In this document: positions 9,192 to 17,883 of the stretch, piece after piece | Position numbering within the stretch: the stretch's first letter is position 1 | How the letters are laid out: every line of letters begins with the position of its first letter | Source: Polaromonas sp. YR568 | GTDB lineage: Bacteria > Pseudomonadota > Gammaproteobacteria > Burkholderiales > Burkholderiaceae_C | Direction of reading: 5' to 3' | DNA: 64,000 nt | NCBI GenBank assembly: GCA_945878995.1 | Contig: CAMCUN010000001.1 | Span: forward strand, 1 to 64,000 | Notes under the pieces: model-generated | Told to the model about the DNA's origin: nothing | What the model saw: only the letters and a program-made list of their open reading frames with translations | Database searches by the model: none | Translations under genes and position numbers: made by a program

Positions 9192-10541
9192 ATGCAATCC
9201 TTGTCGCAGCGCATTGCCGATTTTGCCGCAGGCCTTCGTTTCCGGACCGTCCCTATGGAGGTTCTCGAGAAATGCAAAGCCAGCCTCTTACACAACTTGG
9301 GCGTGGCTCTGGCCGGACAGCCCCTGCTGTTCGCCCCCGGACACGCCTCCGCACTCCATGAGCAAGGCCCCCAGGCCAGTGCGCGGCTGCTGATCACCGG
9401 GCGCGCCGCCACGCCCGACACAGCGTCTTTCGTCAATGCTGCGCTCATGCACGCACGCGCTCAGGACGATACCTACTTTCCGGGTCTTACGCACGCGGGC
9501 GCCATCATGTCTCCGGCCGTGCTCGCCGTCGGTGAGCAATTAGATAGTTCTGGCGAAGACATCATCACGGCCTTGGCAGCTGGCTATGAGGTCATGGGTG
9601 CGATCAGCCAGGGCTTCGCCCTGCGAAGCACGCCGCGTGGCTTTCGGGCCAGCGGTATCTATGGCGGCTTTGCGGCGGCCGTGGGTGTGGGCCACCTGCT
9701 CAAGCTCGATGCCAGAGCCATGGCACATGCCATAGGCTTTGCCGCGAGCACCGCCTCGGGCACCAACCAAACCTGGTTGTCAGGCTCACAGGAGTGGCAG
9801 ATGCAGGTGGGACTGGCCTCCCGCAACGGACTGCTGGCTGCGCGACTGGCAGCTGCAGGCGCCACGGCAGCGTCCGACGCACTGGAAGGAAAAGCGGGCT
9901 TCTACCAGGCCTTTATGGGCGATCGCCAGAACATCGAGAGCGTAGGTCAAGATCTAGGCCAGACTTGGCGATGCCTGGACGTGACTTACAAGCCCTACCC
10001 GGTCTGCGCCATCCTGCAGGCGCCAGTGACGCAAGCGATCCACTTTGCCAAACAACATGCCCTGACTGCCGACCGGATCCGAGCTGTGAGGTTGCACTTG
10101 AACCCGAGTGAAGCGGCCTACCCCGGCAACGACGCGATCGGCCCCTTCACGGACATAGGCGCAACGTTGATGAGCGCACAGTTTTGTATGGCATTGGCCT
10201 TGTCCCAGGGTCGGGTGAGGGGCGAGGACTTGCTCCGGCTCGATGATGCAGTGCTGCAACCCTTGGTCCAGCGTTGCAAAGTGATTCCCGACGCAAGCCT
10301 GGGAGCGCGCAGCTTTCTGCTGGAAGTCGACTTGACCGATGGCAGCACGCTCTCCCAACGGCAACACACCCAGGGCGAGCCCTTCAACTGGAGCGGCCTG
10401 GAGGTCAAAGCCAATCTAAAGGCGATGGCAGACGAACTGCCGATGGATGCCCAGCAGCTGGATCAGTTGTGCGAGACCGTGCTCAATGCGCAACGTCACG
10501 ATGCTCGCTCACTGGTCTCGGCCTGCGTCGTGGCTGGCTGA
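9192..10541 (+). CDS. MmgE/PrpD family protein
   Basis: The 449-residue protein belongs to the 2-methylcitrate dehydratase/cis-aconitate decarboxylase superfamily, whose members dehydrate or decarboxylate tricarboxylic or related acids. Family features are the HARAQDDTYFPGLTHAGAI region (about 78-96), the GFAASTASGTNQTW segment and the VTYKPYPVCAILQAPV segment near 270. A good GAGGAG sits six bases before the ATG. It closes the operon that starts at the acyl-CoA ligase. The substrate is unknown; paralogues of this family vary widely in function. Confidence 0.85.
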   Translation: MQSLSQRIADFAAGLRFRTVPMEVLEKCKASLLHNLGVALAGQPLLFAPGHASALHEQGPQASARLLITGRAATPDTASFVNAALMHARAQDDTYFPGLTHAGAIMSPAVLAVGEQLDSSGEDIITALAAGYEVMGAISQGFALRSTPRGFRASGIYGGFAAAVGVGHLLKLDARAMAHAIGFAASTASGTNQTWLSGSQEWQMQVGLASRNGLLAARLAAAGATAASDALEGKAGFYQAFMGDRQNIESVGQDLGQTWRCLDVTYKPYPVCAILQAPVTQAIHFAKQHALTADRIRAVRLHLNPSEAAYPGNDAIGPFTDIGATLMSAQFCMALALSQGRVRGEDLLRLDDAVLQPLVQRCKVIPDASLGARSFLLEVDLTDGSTLSQRQHTQGEPFNWSGLEVKANLKAMADELPMDAQQLDQLCETVLNAQRHDARSLVSACVVAG

Positions 10542-10556
10542 AGCCAGCCAAGTCAG

Positions 10557-10582
10557 AAAACTGGGCTTCGCGCAAGAAGCCC
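10557..10582 (-). terminator. Probable rho-independent terminator for the TRAP operon
   Basis: A perfect 7-bp stem GGGCTTC/GAAGCCC (10563-10569 with 10576-10582) lies between the convergent PrpD and dctM genes. Read on the - strand it is followed by AGTTTTC, a short U-run (complement of 10557-10560), so it best fits the TRAP genes. In the + direction there is no U-run, although the hairpin may still help. Confidence 0.6.
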
Positions 10583-10603
10583 GTTCATCCTCGCATTCAG
10601 GCC

Positions 10604-11911
10604 TCAACCAAAGGTCCGTGGGAAAAACATGATGATGTCTGGCCAGGCGATGATCATCCCGACCACCACGATGTCTGCCACGAAGAACCAGAGCACACCC
10701 CGAAAGATCAGGTCAGTCGGGGCTATTTTCCCTATGGTGCTGCTCAGCACGAAAACGTTCAAGCCCACGGGCGGAGTGATCATGCCGATCTCTACGAGCT
10801 TGGCGACGAAAACGCCGAACCAAATCAAATCGAGTTTGGCCATACCAATCAAGGGCAGAAAAATCGGCAGGGTGATGAGCATTGCGCCTATGGGCTCTAG
10901 GAACATGCCCAGGAAAAGGTAGACCAGAGTGATGGCCACCAGCAACATCACCGGGCTGGTGTTGAGAACCTGTGCGGCCTCCGAGATTGCACCCGCCACG
11001 CCCGACAAGGTCAGGAACGAGGTGAGCATGGTTGCTCCGAGGACCACGATAAACACGCTGCCACATGTGATCAGTGTTTCGTTCACCGATCTGGAAAAGG
11101 ACTCGCGCGTCAGTGTCTTCTTGAAAAATGCGATCACCACTGCCAGCAGCGCGCCCACGGCGCCAGCTTCAGTCGAAGTGAAGAGCCCGCCGAAGAGCCC
11201 TCCCAGCACGCCAATGATGAGCGCGACCACAGGCCATGTCCGCTTGACCGCCAAGACCTGCTCTTTCAAAGTGGCCCGTTCCGTCAAGCGCGGCGCTAAG
11301 CTGGGATTGAGAGTGGTGCGGATCAGAATGACCAATACATAGCTAAAGGCGGTGAGCAGGCCCACCCCTATGCCCCCCAGGAATAGCTTGGTGATGGAGA
11401 CCTGAGCCACCACTCCATAAATGATCAGGGGAATGCTGGGCGGAATCAACGCACCTATGGTCCCTGATGCCGCAAGCGTCCCCGTGGCCAGCTTCAGGTC
11501 GTACTTGTGCCTGATCATTTCAGGCACGGCAATCTTTCCCATGGCGGCCGCACAGGCCACACTGGAACCGGTGATCGCTGCAAAGCCCGAGCAACCGAAG
11601 ACCGAGGCGATTGCCAACCCACCTGGCAGGCGCTGGAACCACAATCGAGCGGCGTCAAAAAGACCAGTGGTCAACTTAGCGTGATAACAAAGGAAACCCA
11701 TGAGCAAGAACATGGGCACGGCGCTGAGCGTCCAGCTCGCGACCAGCGTGTGCGGCATGACAGAAAGCATTCCCCAAGCTGCCATATGCCCGCCTATCCC
11801 CCAGACACCCAGGTAGGACACCGACACCAGCGTGATGCCAATGGGCACCCGCATGGCTATCAAAGCGATCACCGAAACCAGGCCCAGCCCGCCGATCTGT
11901 AAGTCAGACAT
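10604..11911 (-). CDS. dctM: TRAP transporter large permease (DctM family)
   Basis: The 435-residue, very hydrophobic protein has about 11-13 membrane segments and DctM hallmarks: PMFLLMGFLCYHAK near the N-terminus, GSSVACAAAMGKIAVPEM, and a GALIPPSIPLIIYGVVA loop. It forms the ion-coupled channel of a tripartite ATP-independent periplasmic transporter in the inner membrane. It overlaps dctQ by 8 nt and follows dctP and dctQ in one transcript. The substrate is probably an organic acid used by the neighbouring CoA-linked operon. Confidence 0.93.
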   Translation of the reverse strand: MSDLQIGGLGLVSVIALIAMRVPIGITLVSVSYLGVWGIGGHMAAWGMLSVMPHTLVASWTLSAVPMFLLMGFLCYHAKLTTGLFDAARLWFQRLPGGLAIASVFGCSGFAAITGSSVACAAAMGKIAVPEMIRHKYDLKLATGTLAASGTIGALIPPSIPLIIYGVVAQVSITKLFLGGIGVGLLTAFSYVLVILIRTTLNPSLAPRLTERATLKEQVLAVKRTWPVVALIIGVLGGLFGGLFTSTEAGAVGALLAVVIAFFKKTLTRESFSRSVNETLITCGSVFIVVLGATMLTSFLTLSGVAGAISEAAQVLNTSPVMLLVAITLVYLFLGMFLEPIGAMLITLPIFLPLIGMAKLDLIWFGVFVAKLVEIGMITPPVGLNVFVLSSTIGKIAPTDLIFRGVLWFFVADIVVVGMIIAWPDIIMFFPRTFG

Positions 11912-12449
11912 CGTTTTCCTTTACAAGAGGGTCATCCTCAGCTTCGGGCGAATCCCTGCCCAGCAGCTGGCAATACAGGCGGACAGCCAGCAATACCACC
12001 ACCACCCCAAAACCTAATGGAATGATGAAGTACGACGGCCAGATGGTCACTCGAGACGTCTGCTCCATGAGAAATGCATTCCGGTCCAGCTTCTCCATGG
12101 CCAGTTGCAAGGACTGAAGCGCCAGAGCCAGGAAGATGACCATGCTGAACATCTGGGCCAGCACATCAAGAACAAGTCGCGGACGCGGTGCCATCATGTT
12201 CACGATCAGGTCAACGCTGATGTGCGAACGCCTGAACTCGGTAGCCGCCAGTGGCAGGTAGGCCACCGCGATCATGTAGTACTGAGTCACGACGGCATTG
12301 GTCAGAGGAATCGGATAATTCCAAATGAGGTTGGAAAGCACATCAAAGCTGATGTGAATCATCATCATCACCAGGGGCACCGCAGCCATCCACAAGATGA
12401 CGCGGTCTATGCCCCGGGCGATGCGGGTGGCAAAGTCAGGTTCTTGCAC
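11904..12449 (-). CDS. dctQ: TRAP transporter small permease (DctQ family)
   Basis: The 181-residue protein has four predicted membrane helices, with the typical ATEFRRSHISVDLIVNMM segment after helix 2 in the centre. DctQ proteins partner DctM in the inner membrane. It lies 7 nt downstream of dctP and overlaps dctM by 8 nt. The first hydrophobic stretch is VILWMAAVPLVMMMIHISF, about residues 17-35. Confidence 0.88.
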   Translation of the reverse strand: MQEPDFATRIARGIDRVILWMAAVPLVMMMIHISFDVLSNLIWNYPIPLTNAVVTQYYMIAVAYLPLAATEFRRSHISVDLIVNMMAPRPRLVLDVLAQMFSMVIFLALALQSLQLAMEKLDRNAFLMEQTSRVTIWPSYFIIPLGFGVVVVLLAVRLYCQLLGRDSPEAEDDPLVKENDV

Positions 12450-12456
12450 CTGCGTC

Positions 12457-13584
12457 TCACATGCCGTATGTTTTTGCGTCTATCTTCGAGAAGATCTCAC
12501 GGGTGTAAATGTCGATCAGCACATTGGGCTCGTAGTTGGCTGACGGAAGCAGACGCTCCCACTTCGCCACCAAGGCCTTGAAGCGCTCGATTTTCTGGGA
12601 CGCACCTTTGATGCCAGAGTTCTTTTCGGCCGCCTGGGCGATACCCCCCAGGTCCGACTCGATGAATGCTTTGGACCGGCTCATCACGTCTGCCGGTGCC
12701 TGATGCACCTGGATACCCTTGGCCACAGCATCGCGCATGTTCTGGTTGCCATCGGTCACGTACTTCCAGGTGACCATGGCCGTGCTGTGTGCAGCCGCAT
12801 CAAGCACGGCGCGGCGTTGCTTTTCAGACAACGTACGCCAGGTCCTGAGATTGAAGTTGTTGTTGTCGATGCCGTGATAAGTGCCGGTGGGCACTCCCAC
12901 CGTGATGTGCTTGGCTACGTCGATCAGGCGAAGGTTGGACAACTCCGCCGCCGACACCATCGCGCCGTCCACAGTACCACCAGAGACTGCCTCGAACACT
13001 TGGTTACCAGGGATGGTCTGTGCCACGGCACCAAAGCTAGCCGCCCAACGGGCCCAGGGGGCAGCACCCGAGCGCAGTTTCTTGCCCTTGATCTCATCAA
13101 GCGTCACGGCCTTTTTGGTCGAAACGATCATGTAAGGGGCGGTCGAGGACGAGCCCACGTAAACCTGATTGTTCTTTAAGTGTTCGGCCAGACACTCTTG
13201 GCAATTGAACACGTACTCGGTCATGGCGCCTGCCATGACCCACGGATTGGAGCCGAGCATGGCCAAGTCGATGGCCAAATGAGTTTCCGGCAGGTCAGAG
13301 GGAAACAGGGGGGGCAGCACGAAGCCGATGTCCACCACGCCGTCGCGAACGCCGTTGAGCATCTGCGGCAGGTTCAGCAAGGAAAGCGGGAAGACCTTGA
13401 CCTCCAACTCACCGCCGGACTTCTCCTTGAGCGCCTTGCCGAAAGCCTCCAACCCGGCATAGGCCGCCGTACCTTGCGGAAACCCGACAGCCAGTTTGAG
13501 TTCCCTGGCGTGTACCGCCGGGGCCAGAGCCATGAAGGCCGCCGCCGCCAGTGAAGTAGCCGCGAAAAGTTTTGACAATTTCAT
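12457..13584 (-). CDS. dctP: TRAP transporter periplasmic receptor (DctP family)
   Basis: The 375-residue precursor has a Sec signal peptide (residues 1-26, ending AVHA before RELKLAVGF). DctP proteins bind carboxylates in the periplasm and deliver them to the DctQ-DctM membrane pair encoded next. AGGAGAT precedes the ATG well. The protein is clearly paralogous to the receptor at 15447: both share GGVRDGVVD-like and SLLNLPQM-like blocks and end in IFSKxDxKTYGM. Two cysteines in FNCQECLAE, conserved as SCTECLAE in the paralogue, may form a disulfide. Confidence 0.92.
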   Translation of the reverse strand: MKLSKLFAATSLAAAAFMALAPAVHARELKLAVGFPQGTAAYAGLEAFGKALKEKSGGELEVKVFPLSLLNLPQMLNGVRDGVVDIGFVLPPLFPSDLPETHLAIDLAMLGSNPWVMAGAMTEYVFNCQECLAEHLKNNQVYVGSSSTAPYMIVSTKKAVTLDEIKGKKLRSGAAPWARWAASFGAVAQTIPGNQVFEAVSGGTVDGAMVSAAELSNLRLIDVAKHITVGVPTGTYHGIDNNNFNLRTWRTLSEKQRRAVLDAAAHSTAMVTWKYVTDGNQNMRDAVAKGIQVHQAPADVMSRSKAFIESDLGGIAQAAEKNSGIKGASQKIERFKALVAKWERLLPSANYEPNVLIDIYTREIFSKIDAKTYGM

Positions 13585-13658
13585 AGGTGATCTCCTAGTT
13601 AGAGGGAAGGAATAAAAACGTGAAAGTTATCCTAATCGACTTGTCGGTAATTTCAATA

Positions 13659-13670
13659 TACCAATCAGTA
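13659..13670. promoter_or_regulatory. Putative TetR operator, site 1 (TACCAATCAGTA)
   Basis: A partial palindrome, TAC-N6-GTA with an AT centre, lies 75 bp upstream of the dctP ATG in the 222-bp gap (13585-13806) between dctP and tetR. A near copy sits upstream of the divergent GST gene, and both are preceded by TTTCAAT. The gap shows no other obvious feature. Confidence 0.55.
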
Positions 13671-13806
13671 ATCGTTTACCCGGGGATGCTTCCAGGCAGG
13701 AGTCTGTTCATTGACACATGGAGTCGCCAAATTACGCGATGCCAGATCAGGCCATCGCGTGTCAGCGCCGGTTTGAATGCACTGGGCAGGGTGCTGCCCC
13801 GCCGCC

Positions 13807-14472
13807 TCAGGCGGACTTTCTAACCATTTTGAGCGCCATCTCCACGATCTGGCCCACGACCGAATCCAAGTCCAGCCTGCCCTTGTCTCGGTACCAGGCA
13901 AACGCATAGCTGGACATGCCTGCCACCAGCAACGCGGCGATTCCTGGATCTGGAACCTCAAATTCGCCTGCCGTAACTCCATCGGCGATCAGCGCGCGCA
14001 GACGGCGGTCTATGGTTTTGCGCATGGCATTGATGCGCACTGTCGCCTCATCCGGCAGGTTGAACTCTTCCCGAAAATAAATCGCCACGAAAAAATGATT
14101 TTCTAGAGCCGACTGCGTGAAGCCGCGCACAAATCCTGCGAAACGCTCGGTGGCTGATCCGGCCTGTGCAACCGCCTGCTCGGTGGCGTTCAGCGCATCG
14201 GCCGTGGCTCGGACGCAGATTTCAACCAGGAGGTCGGCCTTGGAATCAAAGTGGTAATAAAAAAACGGCTTGGTGGCATCGAGTCTTTCCACGATGACAT
14301 CCACACTGGTCTGAAGGTAGCCCCGCTCATAAAACAGGGCGGCGGCTTCGCGCAGGATCCTATCCCTCTTGAGGTTGATCACCTCATCGCGCAAGGCCTC
14401 AGCCACTGACTGTGTTTTTTTCTTTTTTGAGGTGGGGGGGGTCTCTTGGATTGCTTTGCTTCTGGGAGCCAT
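13807..14472 (-). CDS. TetR/AcrR family transcriptional regulator
   Basis: The 221-residue protein has an N-terminal TetR DNA-binding domain (about residues 35-85): LREAAALFYERGYLQTSVDVI, then the recognition helix region ATKPFFYYHFDSKADLL. A variable ligand-binding domain follows. A lysine-rich N-terminal tail (about 1-25) precedes the HTH. It lies between the dctP operon and the divergent GST gene. Matching palindromes on both sides make it the likely repressor of both and possibly of itself. The ligand is unknown, perhaps an acyl-CoA or the transported acid. Confidence 0.9.
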   Translation of the reverse strand: MAPRSKAIQETPPTSKKKKTQSVAEALRDEVINLKRDRILREAAALFYERGYLQTSVDVIVERLDATKPFFYYHFDSKADLLVEICVRATADALNATEQAVAQAGSATERFAGFVRGFTQSALENHFFVAIYFREEFNLPDEATVRINAMRKTIDRRLRALIADGVTAGEFEVPDPGIAALLVAGMSSYAFAWYRDKGRLDLDSVVGQIVEMALKMVRKSA

Positions 14473-14659
14473 CTGGGGTCCTGCATCAGGTCAGAAAAAT
14501 GATCGGCTTCCCAACTACGTACCTCGGTAGCCGGGCGCTTATCGCCGCAATGAATAGCGCTGTGGAACTGGAAGTACCCAATGTACACAAAGATGGACGG
14601 CGCCATGCCTGCACCTTCAGCAGCCAAGGGTAAGTCCCAACTAGCTGGTATTTTTCAAT

Positions 14660-14671
14660 TACCAATAAGTA
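14660..14671. promoter_or_regulatory. Putative TetR operator, site 2 (TACCAATAAGTA), overlapping a -10-like element
   Basis: This is a near copy of the site at 13659 and is also preceded by TTTCAAT. A -10-like TATGAT (14670-14675) begins inside it, about 40 bp before the GST start codon. Binding would block that promoter and perhaps the divergent tetR promoter in the 14473-14714 gap. Confidence 0.55.
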
Positions 14672-14714
14672 TGATAGCGTATTGATGTTCGCAACTGTTT
14701 TTCTGGGAGGCTTC

Positions 14715-15362
14715 TTGATCACGGTCTATCACCTAAAAAGGTCACGTTCCGAGCGGATTGCCTGGCTGCTGGAGGAACTTGACCTGGACTACAGGCTTGA
14801 GCCGTATGACAGGGTGGAGCGCTACGCACCCGACTCTTTCAGGCTCATACACCCGCTGGGGCGTGCGCCCGTGATCCGCGATGGTGACACCGTGCTCGCC
14901 GAGTCAGGCGCCATCGTTCAATACATCCTCGGCCGCCATGCGGGTGGTTGCCTTTCGGTGGACTCCCACGAGGCCAGTTATGCGAGCTACCTCTACTGGT
15001 TTCACTACGCCGAGGCCAGCCTGATGTTGCAATTGCTCAGGGAGTCAACTCTGGTGCGCATCGTTCCCGAAGTGGACACCCACCCCGGCATGGCCAAGGT
15101 GCGAGCAACCACCCGTGAGCACCTGGACTTCATCGACCAATCACTGGCAGGCAAGACGTTCATTGCCAGCGATCGCTTCACGGCAGCAGACATCATGATG
15201 CTTTTCCCCTTCACAACCCTACTGGAGTTCCTCCCTGGAACCCTGGACTTGGCCAGATACGCGAATCTGCGGAGCTACGTGGCCCAACTGACGGCACGGC
15301 CAGCCTACATCCGGGCCATGGACCGCGCTGACGGCCCGCAGGCCTGGCGTGCCTCAGTCTGA
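14715..15362 (+). CDS. Glutathione S-transferase family protein
   Basis: The 215-residue protein starts with the thioredoxin-like GST domain (ITVYHLKRSRSERIAWLLEEL) and contains the glutathione gamma-glutamyl-binding AESGAIVQYIL block at about 63-73. An all-helical C-terminal domain with FTAADIMM follows. I chose the TTG at 14715 because GGAGG lies just upstream and the protein then begins exactly at the usual GST N-terminus; earlier in-frame TTG/ATG codons at 14682-14687 would add a hydrophobic tail without a good ribosome site. A TATGAT-like -10 and a putative TetR operator lie upstream. The exact reaction is unknown. Confidence 0.85.
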   Translation: MITVYHLKRSRSERIAWLLEELDLDYRLEPYDRVERYAPDSFRLIHPLGRAPVIRDGDTVLAESGAIVQYILGRHAGGCLSVDSHEASYASYLYWFHYAEASLMLQLLRESTLVRIVPEVDTHPGMAKVRATTREHLDFIDQSLAGKTFIASDRFTAADIMMLFPFTTLLEFLPGTLDLARYANLRSYVAQLTARPAYIRAMDRADGPQAWRASV

Positions 15363-15446
15363 AAACCGATCGTCGGCCATGTGATCGCCCACCATGATCG
15401 ACACGCCCCTTCCCGCGACCTCAGTCGCTCAATCCGAGGAGTTACC

Positions 15447-16583
15447 GTGAACCTTAGAAGAACCTTTTTCGCTCTGCCGCTGGCAGTGAGCGTCAGCATT
15501 GGCCTGCTCTGGCCCTGCGCGGCGCTCGCACGCGAACTCAAGGTGGGTGTTGGCCTGCCCCCGTCCAGTGTGGGACATTACGGAATGGAAGTCTTCGCCA
15601 AGACGCTGAAGGAAAAGAGTGGCGGTGAAATCGAGGTAAAGATCTTCCCGCTTTCTTTGATGAACATCCCCCAAATGTACGGTGGCATCCGCGATGGGGT
15701 GGTCGATGCAGGATTTTTCCTGCCTCCTGTCTTCCCCTCCGAACTGCCGGAAACGCAGATCGCCATCGACTTGGCCATGCTGGGCACCAACGCCTTCGCC
15801 ATGGCTGGTGCCATGACCGAGTACATCTACAGTTGCACGGAGTGCCTGGCAGAGCGTCTTCGGGCCAACCATGTGTATCTGGGCTCAGCGTCAACCGGCC
15901 CCTACGCGATTTTGTCCACCAAGAAAATCAGCACTGTCGAGGAGCTCAGGGGCAAGAAACTGCGGTCTGCCGCCGCCCCCTGGTCTCGCTGGGCCAGTCA
16001 GTTTGGCGCGGTGGCCATGAACATCGGCGGTAACCAGATTTTTGAAGCAGTCTCGCAAGGCACCATCGATGGCACGATCCAGTCGACGCAGGAACTCACC
16101 GCCTTGCGCCTGGGCGATGTGGTCAAGCATGTCACATTAGGCGTTCCTTCGGGCACATTCCATGGCATCGACAATCACAACGTCAACCGCACGGTCTGGC
16201 GATCACTCAGCGAACCACAGCGCCGTGCCGTGTTGCAAAGCGCCGCGGTCACTTCAGCTGCCCTGACCATACGGTACATCAGCGAAAACGCGAAGGCGCT
16301 TGCCGAGGCCCAGCAAAAAGGCGTGCAGGTTCATCAGGCCAGCCCAGATCTGAAGGCCCGCACTTCGGCTTTCATTGAGGCCGACCTGGCCGTGGTGGCC
16401 CAGAACGCGGAAAAAGCTTACGGTGTCAAGAATGCCGCCCAGAAGGTCAGTCGTTTTCGGCAGATTTTGGGCAAGTGGGAAAAGCTCACTCCCAACCGTG
16501 AAGACTGGGACATGAACGCCCTGAGCGACATTTACTGGCGCGAGATTTTCAGTAAGCTCGACCCCAAGACCTACGGTATGTAA
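15447..16583 (+). CDS. Orphan TRAP periplasmic receptor (DctP family), paralogue of 12457-13584
   Basis: The 378-residue precursor has a signal peptide (through ALA before RELKVGVGL). I placed the start at GTG 15447, five bases after GAGGAG; an upstream in-frame start at 15381 would add 22 residues before the signal peptide. It shares long blocks with the DctP encoded at 12457, including SLMNIPQM, IRDGVVDAGF, the SCTECLAE cysteine pair and the IFSKLDPKTYGM end. No DctQ/DctM genes adjoin it, so it may feed the membrane pair encoded at 10604-12449 with a different ligand. The GST gene lies upstream on the same strand. Confidence 0.88.
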   Translation: MNLRRTFFALPLAVSVSIGLLWPCAALARELKVGVGLPPSSVGHYGMEVFAKTLKEKSGGEIEVKIFPLSLMNIPQMYGGIRDGVVDAGFFLPPVFPSELPETQIAIDLAMLGTNAFAMAGAMTEYIYSCTECLAERLRANHVYLGSASTGPYAILSTKKISTVEELRGKKLRSAAAPWSRWASQFGAVAMNIGGNQIFEAVSQGTIDGTIQSTQELTALRLGDVVKHVTLGVPSGTFHGIDNHNVNRTVWRSLSEPQRRAVLQSAAVTSAALTIRYISENAKALAEAQQKGVQVHQASPDLKARTSAFIEADLAVVAQNAEKAYGVKNAAQKVSRFRQILGKWEKLTPNREDWDMNALSDIYWREIFSKLDPKTYGM

Positions 16584-16607
16584 AACTGAGTTTGTGAGCT
16601 GTTGCAC

Positions 16608-16635
16608 ACGCCCCGAAAGGGGCGTTGTCGTTGTG
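16608..16635 (+). terminator. Probable terminator after the orphan dctP gene
   Basis: The perfect 7-bp stem ACGCCCC-GAAA-GGGGCGT (16608-16625) with a stable GNRA tetraloop is followed by TGTCGTTGT, a weak U-rich tail, 24 nt after the stop. The remaining gap to 16761 shows nothing else I can identify. Confidence 0.7.
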
Positions 16636-16761
16636 CGCCAAGCATGAGGTACGATTTTCAGGGCAAGGTCAGTTCAGGCCGAGGGCGACTGAAGATCTCG
16701 CATGCCGAAGGCTGGTGTCTCCGGCTGCTGCGCTGCACTGCGGAGTCTGAGGCTGAGACCT

Positions 16762-17883
16762 TCAGGGCCCCACTGTCCGCGGAATGATCTTGCGATCCAT
16801 CAGTACACCGAGCCAGTGCTTGACCGCCTGCTCGGTGTCGCAGGTGTCGGTGTATCCGGCCTGCTTAATCTTTACAGTGCTGACGAAAACTGGCGGCGGC
16901 GGCTCCTGCAGGCCGTAACCGAAACGCTGGTCTGCCGAGTGGTGCGACTCACCCAGAATTTGTGCCATCGACAGCTTGCGCAGCCCATGCTTCTCCACCA
17001 TGTGGTCCCACAGTGATGCGCGACTGGGCAGGTACTCGGCGAGCTTCAATGGCCGATCTGGGCTCAGCTCAAGACCGAAGAAATGCGTGATCGAAGGCCA
17101 GAGGTCGCGCCACGAAAAGACTTCGCCGTTGGTGAGGTTGAAGTGCTCACCATGTGCGGAAGGTGTGTTTGCCGCCCACACGCACGCGCCAGCGACCAGG
17201 CGAACGTCTGCCGCCTCGCGCACGAAAGGCACGTGCCCAGGGTACGCGAAGGGCAGGCCCTCTTCCCGACACAGCGATGCGTAGACGCCGATCACGGGAA
17301 TCGTGTTCATCACCACGCCAAAGTTGGGGCCTATCACGATGGTCGGCCGCAAGATCGTCCATGCGAACCCACGCTGCTGTGCTTTTTCGCGGATGTAGTC
17401 CTCCTGCAGCCAGTAGAAGTTGGGGTGCTCCACGCGCGGTGCGCTCTCGCGCGCGGGGATGCGCATCGGTCGGTACCTCACCGCGTCGCCTTCGCGCCTG
17501 GGCTGCATGCCGTAGGCTTTGGTTCCTTGCATCACGGTGACATGCTCGAGCCGTGACGCCCGGGACAGCGGCTCGAGCACATTGCAAAGCATTCGGCGAT
17601 TGGTCTCCATCTGCCGCGGGTCGCTCCAGCCGCTGATCAGGCCGGGCATCTCGTACACGGCGGCGTAGACGACGTGCGTGACATGCGCGAGAGAGCCGAA
17701 GGCATGCGCGCAGGCTTTCTCGTCCAACAAATCGATCGGCAGGTGCTCGAACTGGCGCGTGCTGAAGGTCTCTGGCTTGCGGCGCGAGCTTGCAATGACA
17801 GCCCAACCCGCATCAAGAAACGCGTCGACGGTGGCGGTGCCGACCAGGCCGCTGGCGCCGACAATCAGTACTGTTTTGGACAT
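16762..17883 (-). CDS. PRISE-like NAD(P)-dependent reductase (extended short-chain dehydrogenase)
   Basis: The 373-residue protein has the Rossmann motif GASGLVG (9-15) and matches the progesterone-5-beta-reductase/iridoid-synthase (PRISE) family. Instead of YxxxK it has a lysine in QGTKAYG (K122) and a tyrosine in PNFYWLQEDYI (Y157), the two catalytic residues of that family. PRISE enzymes reduce enones. The ATG overlaps the stop of the Bug gene by one base. In this operon it may reduce a C=C bond of a terpenoid-like or cyclic intermediate. Confidence 0.8.
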   Translation of the reverse strand: MSKTVLIVGASGLVGTATVDAFLDAGWAVIASSRRKPETFSTRQFEHLPIDLLDEKACAHAFGSLAHVTHVVYAAVYEMPGLISGWSDPRQMETNRRMLCNVLEPLSRASRLEHVTVMQGTKAYGMQPRREGDAVRYRPMRIPARESAPRVEHPNFYWLQEDYIREKAQQRGFAWTILRPTIVIGPNFGVVMNTIPVIGVYASLCREEGLPFAYPGHVPFVREAADVRLVAGACVWAANTPSAHGEHFNLTNGEVFSWRDLWPSITHFFGLELSPDRPLKLAEYLPSRASLWDHMVEKHGLRKLSMAQILGESHHSADQRFGYGLQEPPPPVFVSTVKIKQAGYTDTCDTEQAVKHWLGVLMDRKIIPRTVGP

